NCBI RefSeq assembly: GCF_036178145.1
Contig: NZ_CP108067.1
Span: forward strand, 744,001-808,000
Length of the DNA: 64,000 nt
Reading direction: 5' to 3'
DNA from: Streptomyces sp. NBC_00273
Lineage (GTDB): Bacteria; Actinomycetota; Actinomycetes; Streptomycetales; Streptomycetaceae
The translations under genes and the position numbers were made by a program. Shown one piece after another: positions 27,805 through 37,085 of this stretch. The notes beneath the pieces are model-generated. The model was not told where the DNA came from and did no database searches. It saw only the letters and a program-made list of their open reading frames with translations. The stretch's first letter is position 1. Each line of letters begins with the position of its first letter.

Positions 27805-28728
27805 CTAAGGGACAAGGACGACCTTGCCGAGGTTACGGCGCTGCTCGATGAGGGTGTGGGCTCGGGCTGCTTCGCCGAGGGGGATCTCCTCGTGTACGGC
27901 GGTGCGCAGGGTGCCCGCGTCGCGCATCTGCCAGAGCTCGCGCAGCCAGCGGTCGTAGAGTTCGGGCTTGCCAGCGGCTATGGCCCGCATCTGGAAGCCG
28001 ATCATCGAGGCGCCTCGAACCAGTAGTTCGTACGCCTCCACCGTGCCGCCGCCGGAGCTGAAGGCCACCAGTCGTCCGCCCGTCGCCAGGGCCCGTACAG
28101 CGGGGCCGAGAAGGTCACCGCCGACGCCGTCGAGAATCACGTCGTACGGGGCGCCCCAGTCGGCGTCCTCGTAGAGCACGACCTCGTCGGCGCCCAGCCC
28201 TCGGACGAAGTCGGCCTTGTCGGCGCTGCTGACGGCGGCGACGACGCGTGCTGCCCCACCGGCCTTGGCGTACTGGAGGGCGAGCGTGCCCACTGCGCTG
28301 GCCGCCGCCGTGACCAGGACCGACTCGCCGGGCTCCGTACGCGCGGCCTCGTAGGCACCGCGCGCGACCAGCCCGCTGCGGACCAGCGCGACCGCCTCTA
28401 CGGCGGTCGCGCCGTCGGGGATCGAGGACGTCATGGCGGTGTTCAGAACCGCGAATTCGGCGTAGGCGTTGGCGAAGCACAGCCCGGTGACGCGGTCTCC
28501 GACGGCGAAGTCGGTGACTCCCGCTCCTAGGGCGACGACCTCTCCGGCGACCTCGCCGCCGAACGAGATCGGCTCGCTGCCCTCCCGCACTTTGCGCACC
28601 GTGGGCAGGGTCACCCCGACCGCCTCGACCCGTATCAACGCCTCCCCGGCTCCTGCCTCGGGTCGATCGACCTCCTCGGCGAACAGCACTTCGGGTCCAC
28701 CGTTGACCTCATGGCGAATGCGCAGCAC
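27805..28728 (-). CDS. Zinc-free quinone oxidoreductase (MDR family)
   Basis: 307 residues from GTG 28728 with GGGGAGG closely upstream. GroES-like N-terminal domain, then the cofactor fold with SVLVTAAASAVGTLALQYAKA in place of the classical AxxGGVG loop, and ILDGVGGDLLG. It ends IEQRRNLGKVVLVP, like the other quinone reductase in this window. It faces a MarR gene across an 18-bp near-perfect dyad, so it is probably induced by a quinone or electrophile. Confidence 0.88.
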   Translation of the reverse strand: MLRIRHEVNGGPEVLFAEEVDRPEAGAGEALIRVEAVGVTLPTVRKVREGSEPISFGGEVAGEVVALGAGVTDFAVGDRVTGLCFANAYAEFAVLNTAMTSSIPDGATAVEAVALVRSGLVARGAYEAARTEPGESVLVTAAASAVGTLALQYAKAGGAARVVAAVSSADKADFVRGLGADEVVLYEDADWGAPYDVILDGVGGDLLGPAVRALATGGRLVAFSSGGGTVEAYELLVRGASMIGFQMRAIAAGKPELYDRWLRELWQMRDAGTLRTAVHEEIPLGEAARAHTLIEQRRNLGKVVLVP

Positions 28729-28749
28729 AGGACCTCCCCGATCCGGACT

Positions 28750-28796
28750 CATTGGATGTCCCAACGATAAGGCGAATGTCGTTGGGAAGTCCAATG
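28750..28796. promoter_or_regulatory. Long dyad in divergent quinone reductase/MarR promoter
   Basis: The 18-bp arms at 28750-28767 and 28779-28796 match at 16 of 18 positions (CATTGGATGTCCCAACGA against its complement), with an 11-base spacer. This is the likely MarR operator controlling both directions. Confidence 0.65.
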
Positions 28797-28817
28797 ACTT
28801 TTGGATAGACTGAGCAC

Positions 28818-29261
28818 ATGACCTCGGACCTCCAGCGCATCCAGTCCCTACCGACGTGGCTCGTCGGCCGTGTTGCGGCGCGCGGCCGGGGCATGGTCGC
28901 CGACGCGATCGCCGCGGAGGGGTTGAAGCTCATGCACCACGCGGTACTGGCCGCGACGGCCGAGTACGGGCCCGTCACCCAGGCCGACCTGGCCCGTCGG
29001 CTGGCCGTCGACCCCAAGGACATGGTCGGCATCCTCAACCACCTCCAGAAGGAGGGCCTCGTCCTGCGCGCCCCCCACCCCTCGGACCGCCGCAAGAACG
29101 CCGTCACCGCCACCCCGGAGGGCACAGCCGTCCTCGCCCGCTGCGGAGCCCTGGCCGAAGCCGCCAATGCCGCACTGCTGGCACCACTCACTCCGGATGA
29201 GCAGAAGCAGCTGATGGCCCTGCTGACCCGGCTCCACGAGGCAGCGCCGCCCTCGGCCTGA
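28818..29261 (+). CDS. MarR family transcriptional regulator
   Basis: 147 residues. HTH region TQADLARRLAVDPKDMVGIL, wing LVLRAPHPSDRRKNAVTATP. The ATG lacks a clear Shine-Dalgarno, and a TAGACT -10-like element ends six bases upstream, so the transcript may be leaderless. Divergent from the quinone reductase it probably represses. Confidence 0.88.
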   Translation: MTSDLQRIQSLPTWLVGRVAARGRGMVADAIAAEGLKLMHHAVLAATAEYGPVTQADLARRLAVDPKDMVGILNHLQKEGLVLRAPHPSDRRKNAVTATPEGTAVLARCGALAEAANAALLAPLTPDEQKQLMALLTRLHEAAPPSA

Positions 29262-29428
29262 TCACACATGATCGACCGGACAGCTCCGATCCCGTCCAGC
29301 CGAACGTCTTCGAGGGCGCAGTCCCGCGTCGGACACCTGGAGTCTGCAGATCCCGGAACCGGTCGACAAGCGGTGTCCCTGGAGACCGACGAAGCCGGTC
29401 AGGGGGCCTTCCGTTGAGGGCAGCAGTG

Positions 29429-29458
29429 CGGGCCGTCGCCCGGTGGGGCGACGGCCCG
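29429..29458. terminator. Strong hairpin between MarR and LTD genes
   Basis: CGGGCCGTCGCCC and its complement form a perfect 13-bp stem around GGTG. There is no T-run, as is common in Streptomyces terminators. It lies between converging genes and may serve both. Confidence 0.55.
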
Positions 29459-29549
29459 TGTGCGCGTGCCGGTCAGTGGCTGGTTGCCGTGCGGTCCGGC
29501 TGCGGGTGGGTCATGTCACGCAGGCTCTGCGGCCTGCGGGTGGTGGGGG

Positions 29550-30014
29550 TTAGCGCCGGCCCCAGGTTTCGGTGTCGACGGTGCGGCCGCGGTCGTCACG
29601 CAGGGTGGCGGTGTCGGCGCGGTTGCCCCAGATGTACTCGCGGCGGTCCTGGAAGAGGTCGGTGCGGGTGTCGCGGCCGTTGCCGGTGTGGATGCGGATC
29701 GTGGCCCGGCTACCGATGCGGACGTTGTCGAAGCGGTAGCGGTTGCCGTCGCTGTCACGCAACGTCCAACCGCGCAGGTTGATGGCGTCGCGGGTGGTGT
29801 TGGTGATCTCCACCCACTCCGCGTTCAGGGACCGGTTCGAGTGGTCGTCGCGCCCGGGGCTGTCGGCCTGGACCCGGCTGATCTCCACCCGCGGCCGCTG
29901 GTGGAGACGGTCACCATCCGCGGCGGCCGCCGGCAGCGCGACCGCAGAGACGACCGCGCCGGCAGCCACGACGGTAGCGGCGATACGACGAACGGAGGAA
30001 GAAGCAGAAGACAT
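29550..30014 (-). CDS. Secreted lamin-tail-domain (LTD) protein
   Basis: 154 residues from ATG 30014 with GGGAG upstream. A signal peptide ends near AAAADG. The LTD beta-sandwich follows: VEISRVQADSPG, SLNAEWVEITNTTRDAINLR, GWTLRD, RYRFDN and TATLRDDRGRTVDTETW. LTDs in secreted bacterial proteins are thought to bind DNA or cell-surface ligands, often attached to nucleases. Here the domain stands alone. Confidence 0.88.
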   Translation of the reverse strand: MSSASSSVRRIAATVVAAGAVVSAVALPAAAADGDRLHQRPRVEISRVQADSPGRDDHSNRSLNAEWVEITNTTRDAINLRGWTLRDSDGNRYRFDNVRIGSRATIRIHTGNGRDTRTDLFQDRREYIWGNRADTATLRDDRGRTVDTETWGRR

Positions 30015-30798
30015 GGGTGACGCTCCCTCAAGAACAGTGCCCCACCAGCCGAAACAGCGAGGAGAGGCAGTTGCGGGATGGCTCGGAGTGAGCCGTTGGC
30101 CACACTCTCGACCCGACACGGACCCCACCGCAGCCCCCACCGACGCCGGTTACCAGACACGGACATATCCGTCACACTCGCCTGCACACTGCACGCATTC
30201 CCCCCGAACGCGCCCCTGACATTCACTGACCGCTACACCCACCCGCTCTGGGAACCGCACCTACGGCGCGGCGTGCTCCGGCGCACCACCGGGCGCACTC
30301 TTCCCCCGCCTCACCCGCCCGGAGTAGTTGATCGAGTAACAACCGTTCTGCAGAATTCTTCGTACTAGCGTTTGCAGTTCGTGCGTATGTCTAGCTTTGC
30401 GACAGGCCGGCGACGTGCGGGGCGGAGGGTGCCTTCGGCCGTCTGCAGTTCGGCGAGGAAGTGGCTGGCGCCGCTGTCGCCGCGGATGCCGCCTGCGCCG
30501 GCGTTCGGGTCTTCAGAACGGCGGTCACGTGGCGACCCGGTACGAGAGGCGCATACATGTCTTCCTCGCACCCTCAGGGCCGCAGCCCTGGTGATCTCTG
30601 GCTGCGGCCCGCACGGGCGGCCGAGACGGCCAGGGACGTCTCGGCCTGGGCCCTGGGGGGCGCGGCATCGTGGCGACGGTAGGTCAGAAGCCGAGGAGTC
30701 GGGTCTCAGGGAGTTCAGGGGTGAGTGCGGTGGCCGTTCTTGGCGCTGGCTGGTGGCGGCTGGGGTGACGATGGCGGCGTTCGCGGTGCCGCGGCGGT
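30015..30798. other. Long spacer, no confident gene
   Basis: Frames are compositional. A minus-strand tail near 30365-30450 (GASHFLAELQTAEGTLRP) is mildly protein-like and may be a lost gene's end. Confidence 0.35.
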
Positions 30799-31846
30799 GT
30801 GCGGGTATGGGGGCTGGCGTCGCTGATTCAGGACGCGGGCGCGCGCTGGGCGGCCGCGTCCGCGCTCGGCGCGGCGGTGGCCGCACTCGCCGTCCTGTGG
30901 GGCCAGGGCTTCGCCGCCTCCGCCGCCACCCCGCCCCCACCCCCACTGGCGGCGGTCACCGCGTCCGGCACGCGGGCGGTCGCGGTGCAAGGCAGCGTGA
31001 AGGGGAACATCACAACAGGCGATCGGGGCGTGCCTGCCGCACCCCCTCGGCCGGGGCGCTTCCCGCCCCGCAGGGCAACCCGATGCCCGCGCCGCCGTTG
31101 GTGCCGGGATCAGTGACGGCCCCCGGTGAACGAGCCGTCGTCCTCGGAGACGGTACTGAGGGCGACATCGACACCGGTGACCAGCCCGGTGGAACCCAGG
31201 CCATGACGGGAAGGCGGCGGAGGAAGACCTACCCCCTGCAGAGCGCGGAAGCCACCGAGTTGCCACCGCACGCAACCGTCGCCTCAGGAGACCGGTCGAT
31301 CGCGATCGATACCTGGGGCAGGCCCTTCAACGGAATCGCGAACACCGGAGACGACGCGGCGTTCGTGGGGCGCGCTCAGGAGCTGACGTTGCTGGACACC
31401 GCGCCGGGGGGAACGGGCACCACGGTGGTGCACGGCCTCGGATGTGCCGGCAAGAGCGCCCTGGCCGCGCACTGGGCAGCCACCCGCTCCCACACGGACA
31501 ACCCGACCTGGTGGATCAACGCCAAAACGGCTCCGCCGAGGTGAACGCGGACCTGGCCAGCGCCCTACAGACGACCCTCGATCGACTACTGCCCCAGAAG
31601 CTCACCGGACGCGCCACTCTGTGGCTCGTCACCCACACCGGCTGGCTCCTGATCCTCGACGACGTCGACAACCCCGACCGCATCGCCCTGCTGCTCGCCC
31701 ACGCTGCCAACGGCCGGAGCCTCATGGCCAGCCGCCGCTCCCCCGGCTGGCCCGTCAGCGCCGTCACGGTCGCCCTCGGCCGTCCTCACCTAGCAAGAGT
31801 CCCTCGCCCTCCTCAGGGGGAAGGGCTCAGCGGCCAAGTCCGGTGA
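30799..31846 (+). pseudogene. STAND/NB-ARC-type NTPase, broken in three frames
   Basis: The N-terminal part has a membrane-like segment (AAASALGAAVAALAVLWGQG). Three degenerate repeats of the form V-x-A-x-G-x-R-A-(V/I)-x-(V/L)-(8-10)-I-x-T-G-D follow in two frames. Then come FVGRAQEL, the P-loop GLGCAGKSALAAHWA and, after another shift, the Walker B WLLILDDVDNPDRIALLL. The gene ends near 31846, against the next gene, before any TPR or WD effector region. Intact relatives are large regulatory or defence-type STAND proteins. At least two indels and a truncation are needed. Confidence 0.65.
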
Positions 31847-32504
31847 GTCCGTCGCCCAGGATGCTGGCACCCAGAAGGAGGAGCACGATCGCAGTGATCA
31901 CGGCACTGTTGGTGATCATGAATTGCCTGACGCTGTCCAGGAACGACGCCGCGTGCTGTCCGCCGAGGAGATGGATGACGACGGCGCCGAGAACGGTGCA
32001 GGATCCGACGAGAACGAAGACGGCGACGGCCACGACGAGATCGCCGTGGTGAGCCCCGACTTCGACGATCGACGTGGCTGCCGAGGCCGTCAGGACGAGG
32101 TTCTTCGGGTTGGCGCCCGACAGCAGCAGGCCCAGGAGCAGCGCCCGCGAGGCCGAGAGGTCATCGAGTGACGCCATCCAGCGTGGTGTCCCGGTCTCGT
32201 CACCGGCACGCGGCCGCTGCCACCATGTACGCGCCCCCAGCACGATGAGGGCCGCTCCGGCGAGCACCCGTCCCCAGTCCGCGATCGCGGACGAAGGGCT
32301 TTCTGGGTCGTCGGCTCCGCCGAACACGAGCACGACGAGCGTTGCCGCGATCCCGAGCCCGGCGATCCACCCGGCCGTGAACAGCAGGCCGTTACGTCGG
32401 CCGTGCCGGCCGGCCAGGATCAGCACGATCCCGATCAGGGGGAACGGACTGAGGGCGACCGCCAGTGCCGCCGGCAGCACCGCTCCAACTGCCTGGATCA
32501 GCAA
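31827..32504 (-). CDS. GAP-family (LysE-like fold) membrane transporter
   Basis: 225 residues from TTG 32504 with GGGGAGA upstream. Six hydrophobic segments. It starts ALSPFPLIGIVLILAGRHG and has the mid-protein motif LSGANPKNLVLTASAA, as in GAP/Sap-type actinobacterial exporters. Proposed roles include lipid or small-molecule export. It overlaps the end of the broken STAND gene on the other strand. Confidence 0.82.
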   Translation of the reverse strand: MLIQAVGAVLPAALAVALSPFPLIGIVLILAGRHGRRNGLLFTAGWIAGLGIAATLVVLVFGGADDPESPSSAIADWGRVLAGAALIVLGARTWWQRPRAGDETGTPRWMASLDDLSASRALLLGLLLSGANPKNLVLTASAATSIVEVGAHHGDLVVAVAVFVLVGSCTVLGAVVIHLLGGQHAASFLDSVRQFMITNSAVITAIVLLLLGASILGDGLTGLGR

Positions 32505-32794
32505 CGTCTCTCCCCTTCCACACCCCGCAACCGGAGCACTACGGCACGCCCCTCCCGGGACAGTACCGAGCGCACCCGTCCGGCAACCTCTTGCACCGCC
32601 GCCCGAATGACTGGCAACCCGGCGTGCACGCCCTGGTGCAGCGCAAGGACGGGAAGCGGGCTGTCACGGTCGAGTCGCCCTCCAGGAGCACGCGTGCGTT
32701 CCGATGGAGCCCGACGGCACGAACCGGGGGTTTCGGAGGCCTCATAGCGGCCACACGCGCAGGAGGAACGGACTACGAGGGACGGAGCACTCCT

Positions 32795-32896
32795 ATGACG
32801 ACGATGGTCCTGCTGATCGCGCCGATGGTGTTGGCCCTGCTGCTCGTCCACCGCAGGGGTGGGCACCATGCCCGGCACCGGGCGCGTCGGTTCTGA
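32795..32896 (+). CDS. Small membrane peptide
   Basis: 33 residues from ATG 32795 with GGACGGAG 7 bases upstream: one hydrophobic helix (MVLLIAPMVLALLLV) and a basic His/Arg tail. It lies 58 bases before the ATPase gene, so it may be a leader or small membrane protein in the same transcript. The call rests on the start signal and composition. Confidence 0.4.
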   Translation: MTTMVLLIAPMVLALLLVHRRGGHHARHRARRF

Positions 32897-32954
32897 CGAG
32901 CGTCCCGACCCCTCCGGTCCGGCGCCACACGAGAGCGCAAGCGAGGTGAATGCG

Positions 32955-33422
32955 GTGTCCATGCGTGCCAAGGGGTGGGCCACGTCCTTCCCCGTACATC
33001 GAGGGGTGCGCGAGGCCCGCCGGTGGACGGCGGAACGCCTCGACTCCCTGCATTGGACGACGGACGCCCCCGACACGGCGCACTCCGTCTTGCTGACGGT
33101 GTCGGAGCTCGTCACCAACGCGCACGTCCACGCCCACAGCGGAGCCGGGCTGGTGCTCACCTGGGACGGCCGGTGCCTGCACGTCAGTGTCGCCGACGGC
33201 GACCCGTGTCTGCCGGCCCCGCGCGATCCCTCACGCGAGGCGACTTCCGGACGGGGACTCGCCATCGTCGACGCCCTCGCCGATGCCTGGGATGCCCATT
33301 CCTTCCACGGCGGCAAGACGATCACCGCCTGTTTCCATACCGGGGTGACCGGGGTGACACCCGCCCCGCACACGGCGAGGAGTCGTTCGGGTCCGCACGC
33401 CGGAGGATCCACTGACGCATAA
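32955..33422 (+). CDS. HATPase-type anti-sigma/regulatory kinase-like protein
   Basis: 155 residues from GTG 32955 (ATG 32961 is an alternative); a longer frame reaches 32859. The GHKL fold shows N box LTVSELVTNAHVHAH (ELVTNA) and the G box SGRGLAIVDALAD. Such small Streptomyces ATPases resemble RsbW/SpoIIAB and act on sigma or anti-anti-sigma partners. No partner is adjacent. Confidence 0.85.
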   Translation: MSMRAKGWATSFPVHRGVREARRWTAERLDSLHWTTDAPDTAHSVLLTVSELVTNAHVHAHSGAGLVLTWDGRCLHVSVADGDPCLPAPRDPSREATSGRGLAIVDALADAWDAHSFHGGKTITACFHTGVTGVTPAPHTARSRSGPHAGGSTDA

Positions 33423-33463
33423 CGGCCCGTTCTCGCGCGGTGGCGTGCGTTCCGGACGCTCGG

Positions 33464-34045
33464 TCATGCGGTCGGTCCGTCCGTGGGCCCGGGCCGACCG
33501 GACGTCCCGATGGGCGGCTCGGGTTCGGTCCCGGAGCCCTCGGGCTCCAGTCCCTCCCCGACGGTGGTGCGACGGCGTCCGATGTCCGCCCGCCAGGCTT
33601 CGGAGGCGAAGGTCGTGGCCGTGACCGCGAGGAGCCCGAGGAGCCAGCCTCCGACGACGTCGCTGACCCCGTGCACGCCGAGCGCGACACGGGTGTAGCC
33701 GACTCCGAGCACGCTCGTTACCGCAAGCGCCCAGAGCAGGGGTCGCCAGACGGGCGGCACCAGCGGGAGCAGGACCAGGAGGAACACCGCACAGGACACC
33801 ATGGCGGTCATGGCGTGCCCGGAGGGAAAGGAGAACCCGGGCACGTGGGCGACGGGGTCGGGCGTGGGCGCGCGCGTTCCACCACGTTCTTCGTGAGGAA
33901 CCCGATGAGGGTGCCGGCCGTCTCGGTGACAGCAACCCAGGCCGCCAGGCGCCACGCGCGATGCCTCAGGAGCCACACCTCTTGCGAAGGCCGCACCAGC
34001 GGCCCGGTAAAGGGTCGCCAGAGCGGCAAGTCCGGTCGAGGACAT
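33464..34045 (-). pseudogene. PAP2-family membrane phosphatase, frameshifted and N-truncated
   Basis: One frame holds LLRHRAWRLAAWVAVTE and LTKNVVERARP (PAP2 motif 1, K-x6-RP). After a shift near 33870 another holds FSFPSGHAMT (motif 2, PSGH) and RVALGVHGVSDVVGGW (motif 3, SR-x5-H-x3-D, with the first residues changed to TR). The N-terminal helices are missing. The C terminus has a Pro/Glu tail. A restored product would dephosphorylate lipid phosphates. Confidence 0.65.
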
Positions 34046-34245
34046 TCGAACCTACTCCGCCTGCGCGAAGCCCAGGTGCCCCGCCAGGCCGCCGCCTACA
34101 TATCGGCGACGAGCAGTACGCCCTCCACCCCGATCCGGCCCCTGCCCGTCAACACCCGTCGGCCCGTCCTCACCTGATCCCGCATGCCCGAACAACCCGT
34201 CCACAGCGTCCGCTTCCAGCGCAGGGAGCAGCCACGTCCGGCTGA

Positions 34246-34407
34246 CCGGGCGCAGCAACGGTAGGTGCCGTCGTCGGCCGCACCAGGGAACAGAGCAAGG
34301 CCGACCCCGAGTTCCACCGGGGCAAGCACCTCGGCGACGCCGCGTACCGGGAGGAGCTGGGCACCTACTACGGCACCGGGGCGCCCTTCGGCGGTCGCCC
34401 CGCCTGA
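34246..34407 (+). pseudogene. PRC-barrel protein C-terminal fragment
   Basis: The plus frame reads GRTREQSKADPEFHRGKHLG and DAAYREELGTYYG, ending at TGA 34405-34407. It matches the tail of PRC-barrel proteins (VDRTKEQI..PEFD..KHLGD..Y). It points the opposite way to the larger PRC-barrel pseudogene at 34532-34876. Confidence 0.55.
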
Positions 34408-34531
34408 TCGCGTTCCTGTCGTCGGGCGGCGTGTCCGCGTAGAGGACCACTCCCTGGCCGCGCTACGGATCGAACGCGAGGCCCCGATCGCGCCCCGCAA
34501 GCGTGGGCCGCGAGGGCAGGTCGGGAACCGG

Positions 34532-34876
34532 TCAGGCGCGCTGGACGCCGAACGGCATGCCGGAGAGGTAGTGCGTGCCCAGGGCCTCGCGATGGTCGGC
34601 GTTCCCGAGGTGCGCGTCCCGACGGCACTCGGGGGCCGCCTCGATCTGGTCCTTCGTACGGTCCACGTAGACCTGCTCCGCCGTCTGGTCGATGCGGACC
34701 ACCGGACCGGCCGGCAGCAGGACCTATCCGGCGAGGATCCACACGCAGGTGTCGACGACCAGATAGGCGTCGGTGACCTTGCCGATGCTGTCGTCGAGCG
34801 CCTCGACCCCGTAGCCGGTGGGGCCGGCGGCGAGGTAGCCGACGCCGACGCGGTGACCCCAGACGTTCTCCGTCAT
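34532..34876 (-). pseudogene. PRC-barrel protein with in-frame amber codon
   Basis: ATG 34876 reads MTENVWGHRVGVGYLAAG, IGKVTDAYLVVDTCVWILAG, then TAG (34724-34726). The same frame continues VLLPAGPVVRIDQTAEQVYV, DRTKDQIEAAPE and ends GTHYLSGMPFGVQRA at TGA 34532. Both halves are one 114-residue PRC-barrel protein, and the family usually has Lys at the stop position, so AAG-to-TAG is likely. A real nonsense mutation, readthrough, or a base error are the options. Confidence 0.7.
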
Positions 34877-35075
34877 TCGCAACAACGCACCGATTCCTCC
34901 GATCGGAGCCGTGGGCCTCCGAGGCGGAGTACGCTCCGACCGTTCGGGGCGACGGAGGCCGGCTGTCAGCCTGGTCACGGGAGTCCGGGACGGTGAGCGG
35001 CGCGGGGCCGGGAGCCGGACCCGTACCACGGCACGACAGGCCGCACCCGGCCCCGTACGGCGATCGGACTTTCCC

Positions 35076-35825
35076 TCAGCGGCCGGCCCTGACGCCGTCG
35101 GTGGAGCCGTCGGAGTGGCAAGCGTCCGATTCCCAGGGCGGCGGCCCTACGCCCGGCTCGGTCCAGGCCGCCAGGGCCTCGCCGTCGACACAGACGATTG
35201 AGCACGCGGCGGCGTACTCAAGGGCAGGCGCGGTGAAGTAGCCGGTGGTCACGATGATCGCGACGTCGGCGTCGTGGACGGCGAAGCACGTCCCGCCGAA
35301 ACGCTGCAGGTCCTGCGAGCCGACCCGGTTGTCCTCGGCGTAGTGCTTGCACTGCACGATGACGCGCAGCCCGTCCGGGGTCGTGGCGATCACGTCGGCG
35401 CCCAGGTCGCCCGCGCCGCCCACCACTTCCACCGAGGTGCAGCCGTCGCGTACGCACAGAGCGGCGATGGTGTGCTCGAAGCCGTCGGCATCGACCGCGG
35501 CGTGGTCCAGGGCGGCGGCTCCCACCTCCGGCATGTCCGTCGCGGGACCCACGCCCGTCGCGGAGCGCACGCCCGGGTCGGGCGGTGCCGCCGGGCGACC
35601 CCTGACGGGGGACATGCTCCATGCGGCGAACGCCACGCCGAGCAGTAGCAGCGCCGCCGAGGCCACCGGCAGGACCGGCATCCGCGTCCCGGCCGCCGAG
35701 GTGGCCTTGACGAAGACGGCCGGTCCGCCTACGGCCGTAGCGGCAAGCCCCACGGCGAGCACCAGATCGCGTCCGAGCGTCGCGCCGCGCCGCGGGACCC
35801 CGCTCCTGCTCTTCCTCGACGCCAT
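35076..35825 (-). CDS. Membrane-anchored Mrr-type restriction endonuclease-fold protein
   Basis: 249 residues. A basic start precedes two membrane helices (about 18-40 and 48-70), then a linker and an Mrr_cat domain: VEVVGGAGDLGADVIATTPDG, LRVIVQCKHYAEDN, i.e. the D-x(n)-Q-x-K nuclease triad, then VGSQDLQRFGG and VTTGYFTAPALEYA. This is typical of actinobacterial 'restriction endonuclease' membrane proteins, which may cleave modified or foreign DNA at the membrane. No methylase is nearby. The catalytic residues are intact. Confidence 0.85.
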   Translation of the reverse strand: MASRKSRSGVPRRGATLGRDLVLAVGLAATAVGGPAVFVKATSAAGTRMPVLPVASAALLLLGVAFAAWSMSPVRGRPAAPPDPGVRSATGVGPATDMPEVGAAALDHAAVDADGFEHTIAALCVRDGCTSVEVVGGAGDLGADVIATTPDGLRVIVQCKHYAEDNRVGSQDLQRFGGTCFAVHDADVAIIVTTGYFTAPALEYAAACSIVCVDGEALAAWTEPGVGPPPWESDACHSDGSTDGVRAGR

Positions 35826-35829
35826 GAGG

Positions 35830-36024
35830 TCAGCTCCTACGGCCGCGGCCTCGGCCCCGTCCGCCGGCCACCCAGCCGTGGCCTATGCCGGCGACGTGGA
35901 GCGCGAGCGCGGCGAGACCGATCAGCATGAAGTTGGTGGAGCTGAACACTTCGTTGGTGCTGATGGTGGCGGCGCTGATCAGGAACGCGATGAAGAACAG
36001 CACTGCGGCGGCGATGCCGAGCAT
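35830..36024 (-). CDS. Small membrane protein
   Basis: 64 residues with two hydrophobic helices (IAAAVLFFIAFLISAATI and FMLIGLAALALHVAGIG) and a basic Gly/Arg tail. Start at 36024 (GGGG 8 bases upstream) or 36030. It ends 4 bases before the nuclease gene and is probably in its operon. It resembles small Streptomyces DUF-type membrane proteins. Confidence 0.7.
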   Translation of the reverse strand: MLGIAAAVLFFIAFLISAATISTNEVFSSTNFMLIGLAALALHVAGIGHGWVAGGRGRGRGRRS

Positions 36025-36395
36025 GTCCATGCCCCTTTCGTTCGGTGACGGCCGTGTTCCCCGTGCGGGCCGGATCATGAGTGGCTGCTTCAGCAGGATT
36101 TCGCTGTGCCGCTGGAGAGCCGAAGGGGAACCAGGCATAGCTCCCTCCCAGCAGGCAGGGGCTTGCCATCGTCGTATCCCCTTCGCGTCCAACACCGCCC
36201 CACACCGGGGGCCGAGGAAGGAGAGCCGGTGGAAGTACCGCTTGACCACGGTCACACGGTCAGACATCGGAACCGCCTTCCCCACGGACAGCGCGATCCC
36301 GTTCAGCGGACAGATCTGCTCACATGGTTCGGTTGCCGTTGGGGCGTGCAGGCGGTGCAAGCTGGCTCATGCGGGTCTTTGGCGGACCGGCGTCC
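36025..36395. other. Spacer, no gene seen
   Basis: Only compositional frames, with no recognisable motif. Confidence 0.35.
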
Positions 36396-36638
36396 TTAGC
36401 CGAGGAAGTGGCTGATGCCGCCCTGGCCGTCTTCGCCATTCCACAGCACGGCCACGAGCCAGAACGGTGCCCAGCCCACGGCCTCGCCCACCTTTCCCGG
36501 CAGGAAAGCGGCGGCAAGCAGCCACACAACGGGGAGAACGGCAGGTAGCAGGCAGCAGCACCAGCCGCGCTTCCCCCCGGTGTGCTGTGATGGTGTCGAG
36601 TCTGTGGGCACCCTCCGAAGATAGGCAACACCAACCAC
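36396..36638 (-). CDS. Possible small membrane protein
   Basis: 80 residues from GTG 36638: CCCLLPAVLPVVWLLAAAFL and VGWAPFWLVAVLWN are likely membrane helices, ending GISHFLG. The ribosome site is poor. The start and reality are uncertain, but the hydrophobicity pattern is not a compositional artefact typical of this window. Confidence 0.45.
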   Translation of the reverse strand: MVGVAYLRRVPTDSTPSQHTGGKRGWCCCLLPAVLPVVWLLAAAFLPGKVGEAVGWAPFWLVAVLWNGEDGQGGISHFLG

Positions 36639-37019
36639 CCCTCACATGAGTACCAGTACCTATGAGCCTGCCCCTGACCACGTCGGCATCCTGGTCATCA
36701 GCCTCTGATCCACCGCGAGCAGAGCGTGACGTTCGAGAATCAAGGTGAGAGAGCTCGTCGGCGCCGGCCACCACCTGAATGGATCAGCCGACGGATTGTC
36801 AGCTGACGGAATCGAGGAGCCCCTGCACGCGTCCCTCGCCGACCCCGACGGCAGCAGCCCGCCACATGATCGGACACGCCGCCGGGGTGCCACTCGACGT
36901 GCTTCATGACCTGCCGTGACACGCCGAGCAGGTCGTCGGCAGCGGCCTGAAGGAGGTGCCGAAGAACCGGCGCGAACTGTTCGGAACAGCGACCGCCAGA
37001 CTGCCGGCAGTCACACAAC
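36639..37019. other. Decayed coding-like stretch next to IS3 copy B
   Basis: A plus frame near 36870-37020 reads MIGHAAGVPLDVLHDLP, stop, then HAEQVVGSGLKEVPKNRREL and is cut by the IS. It may be the remains of a gene disrupted by IS3 copy B. The family is unknown. Confidence 0.3.
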
Positions 37020-37085
37020 CTCTGGGCTTGATCCGCTTTGACGGACATTCGAGATCAGGGGTTCGTCCCCGGGAGGATGTCCATC

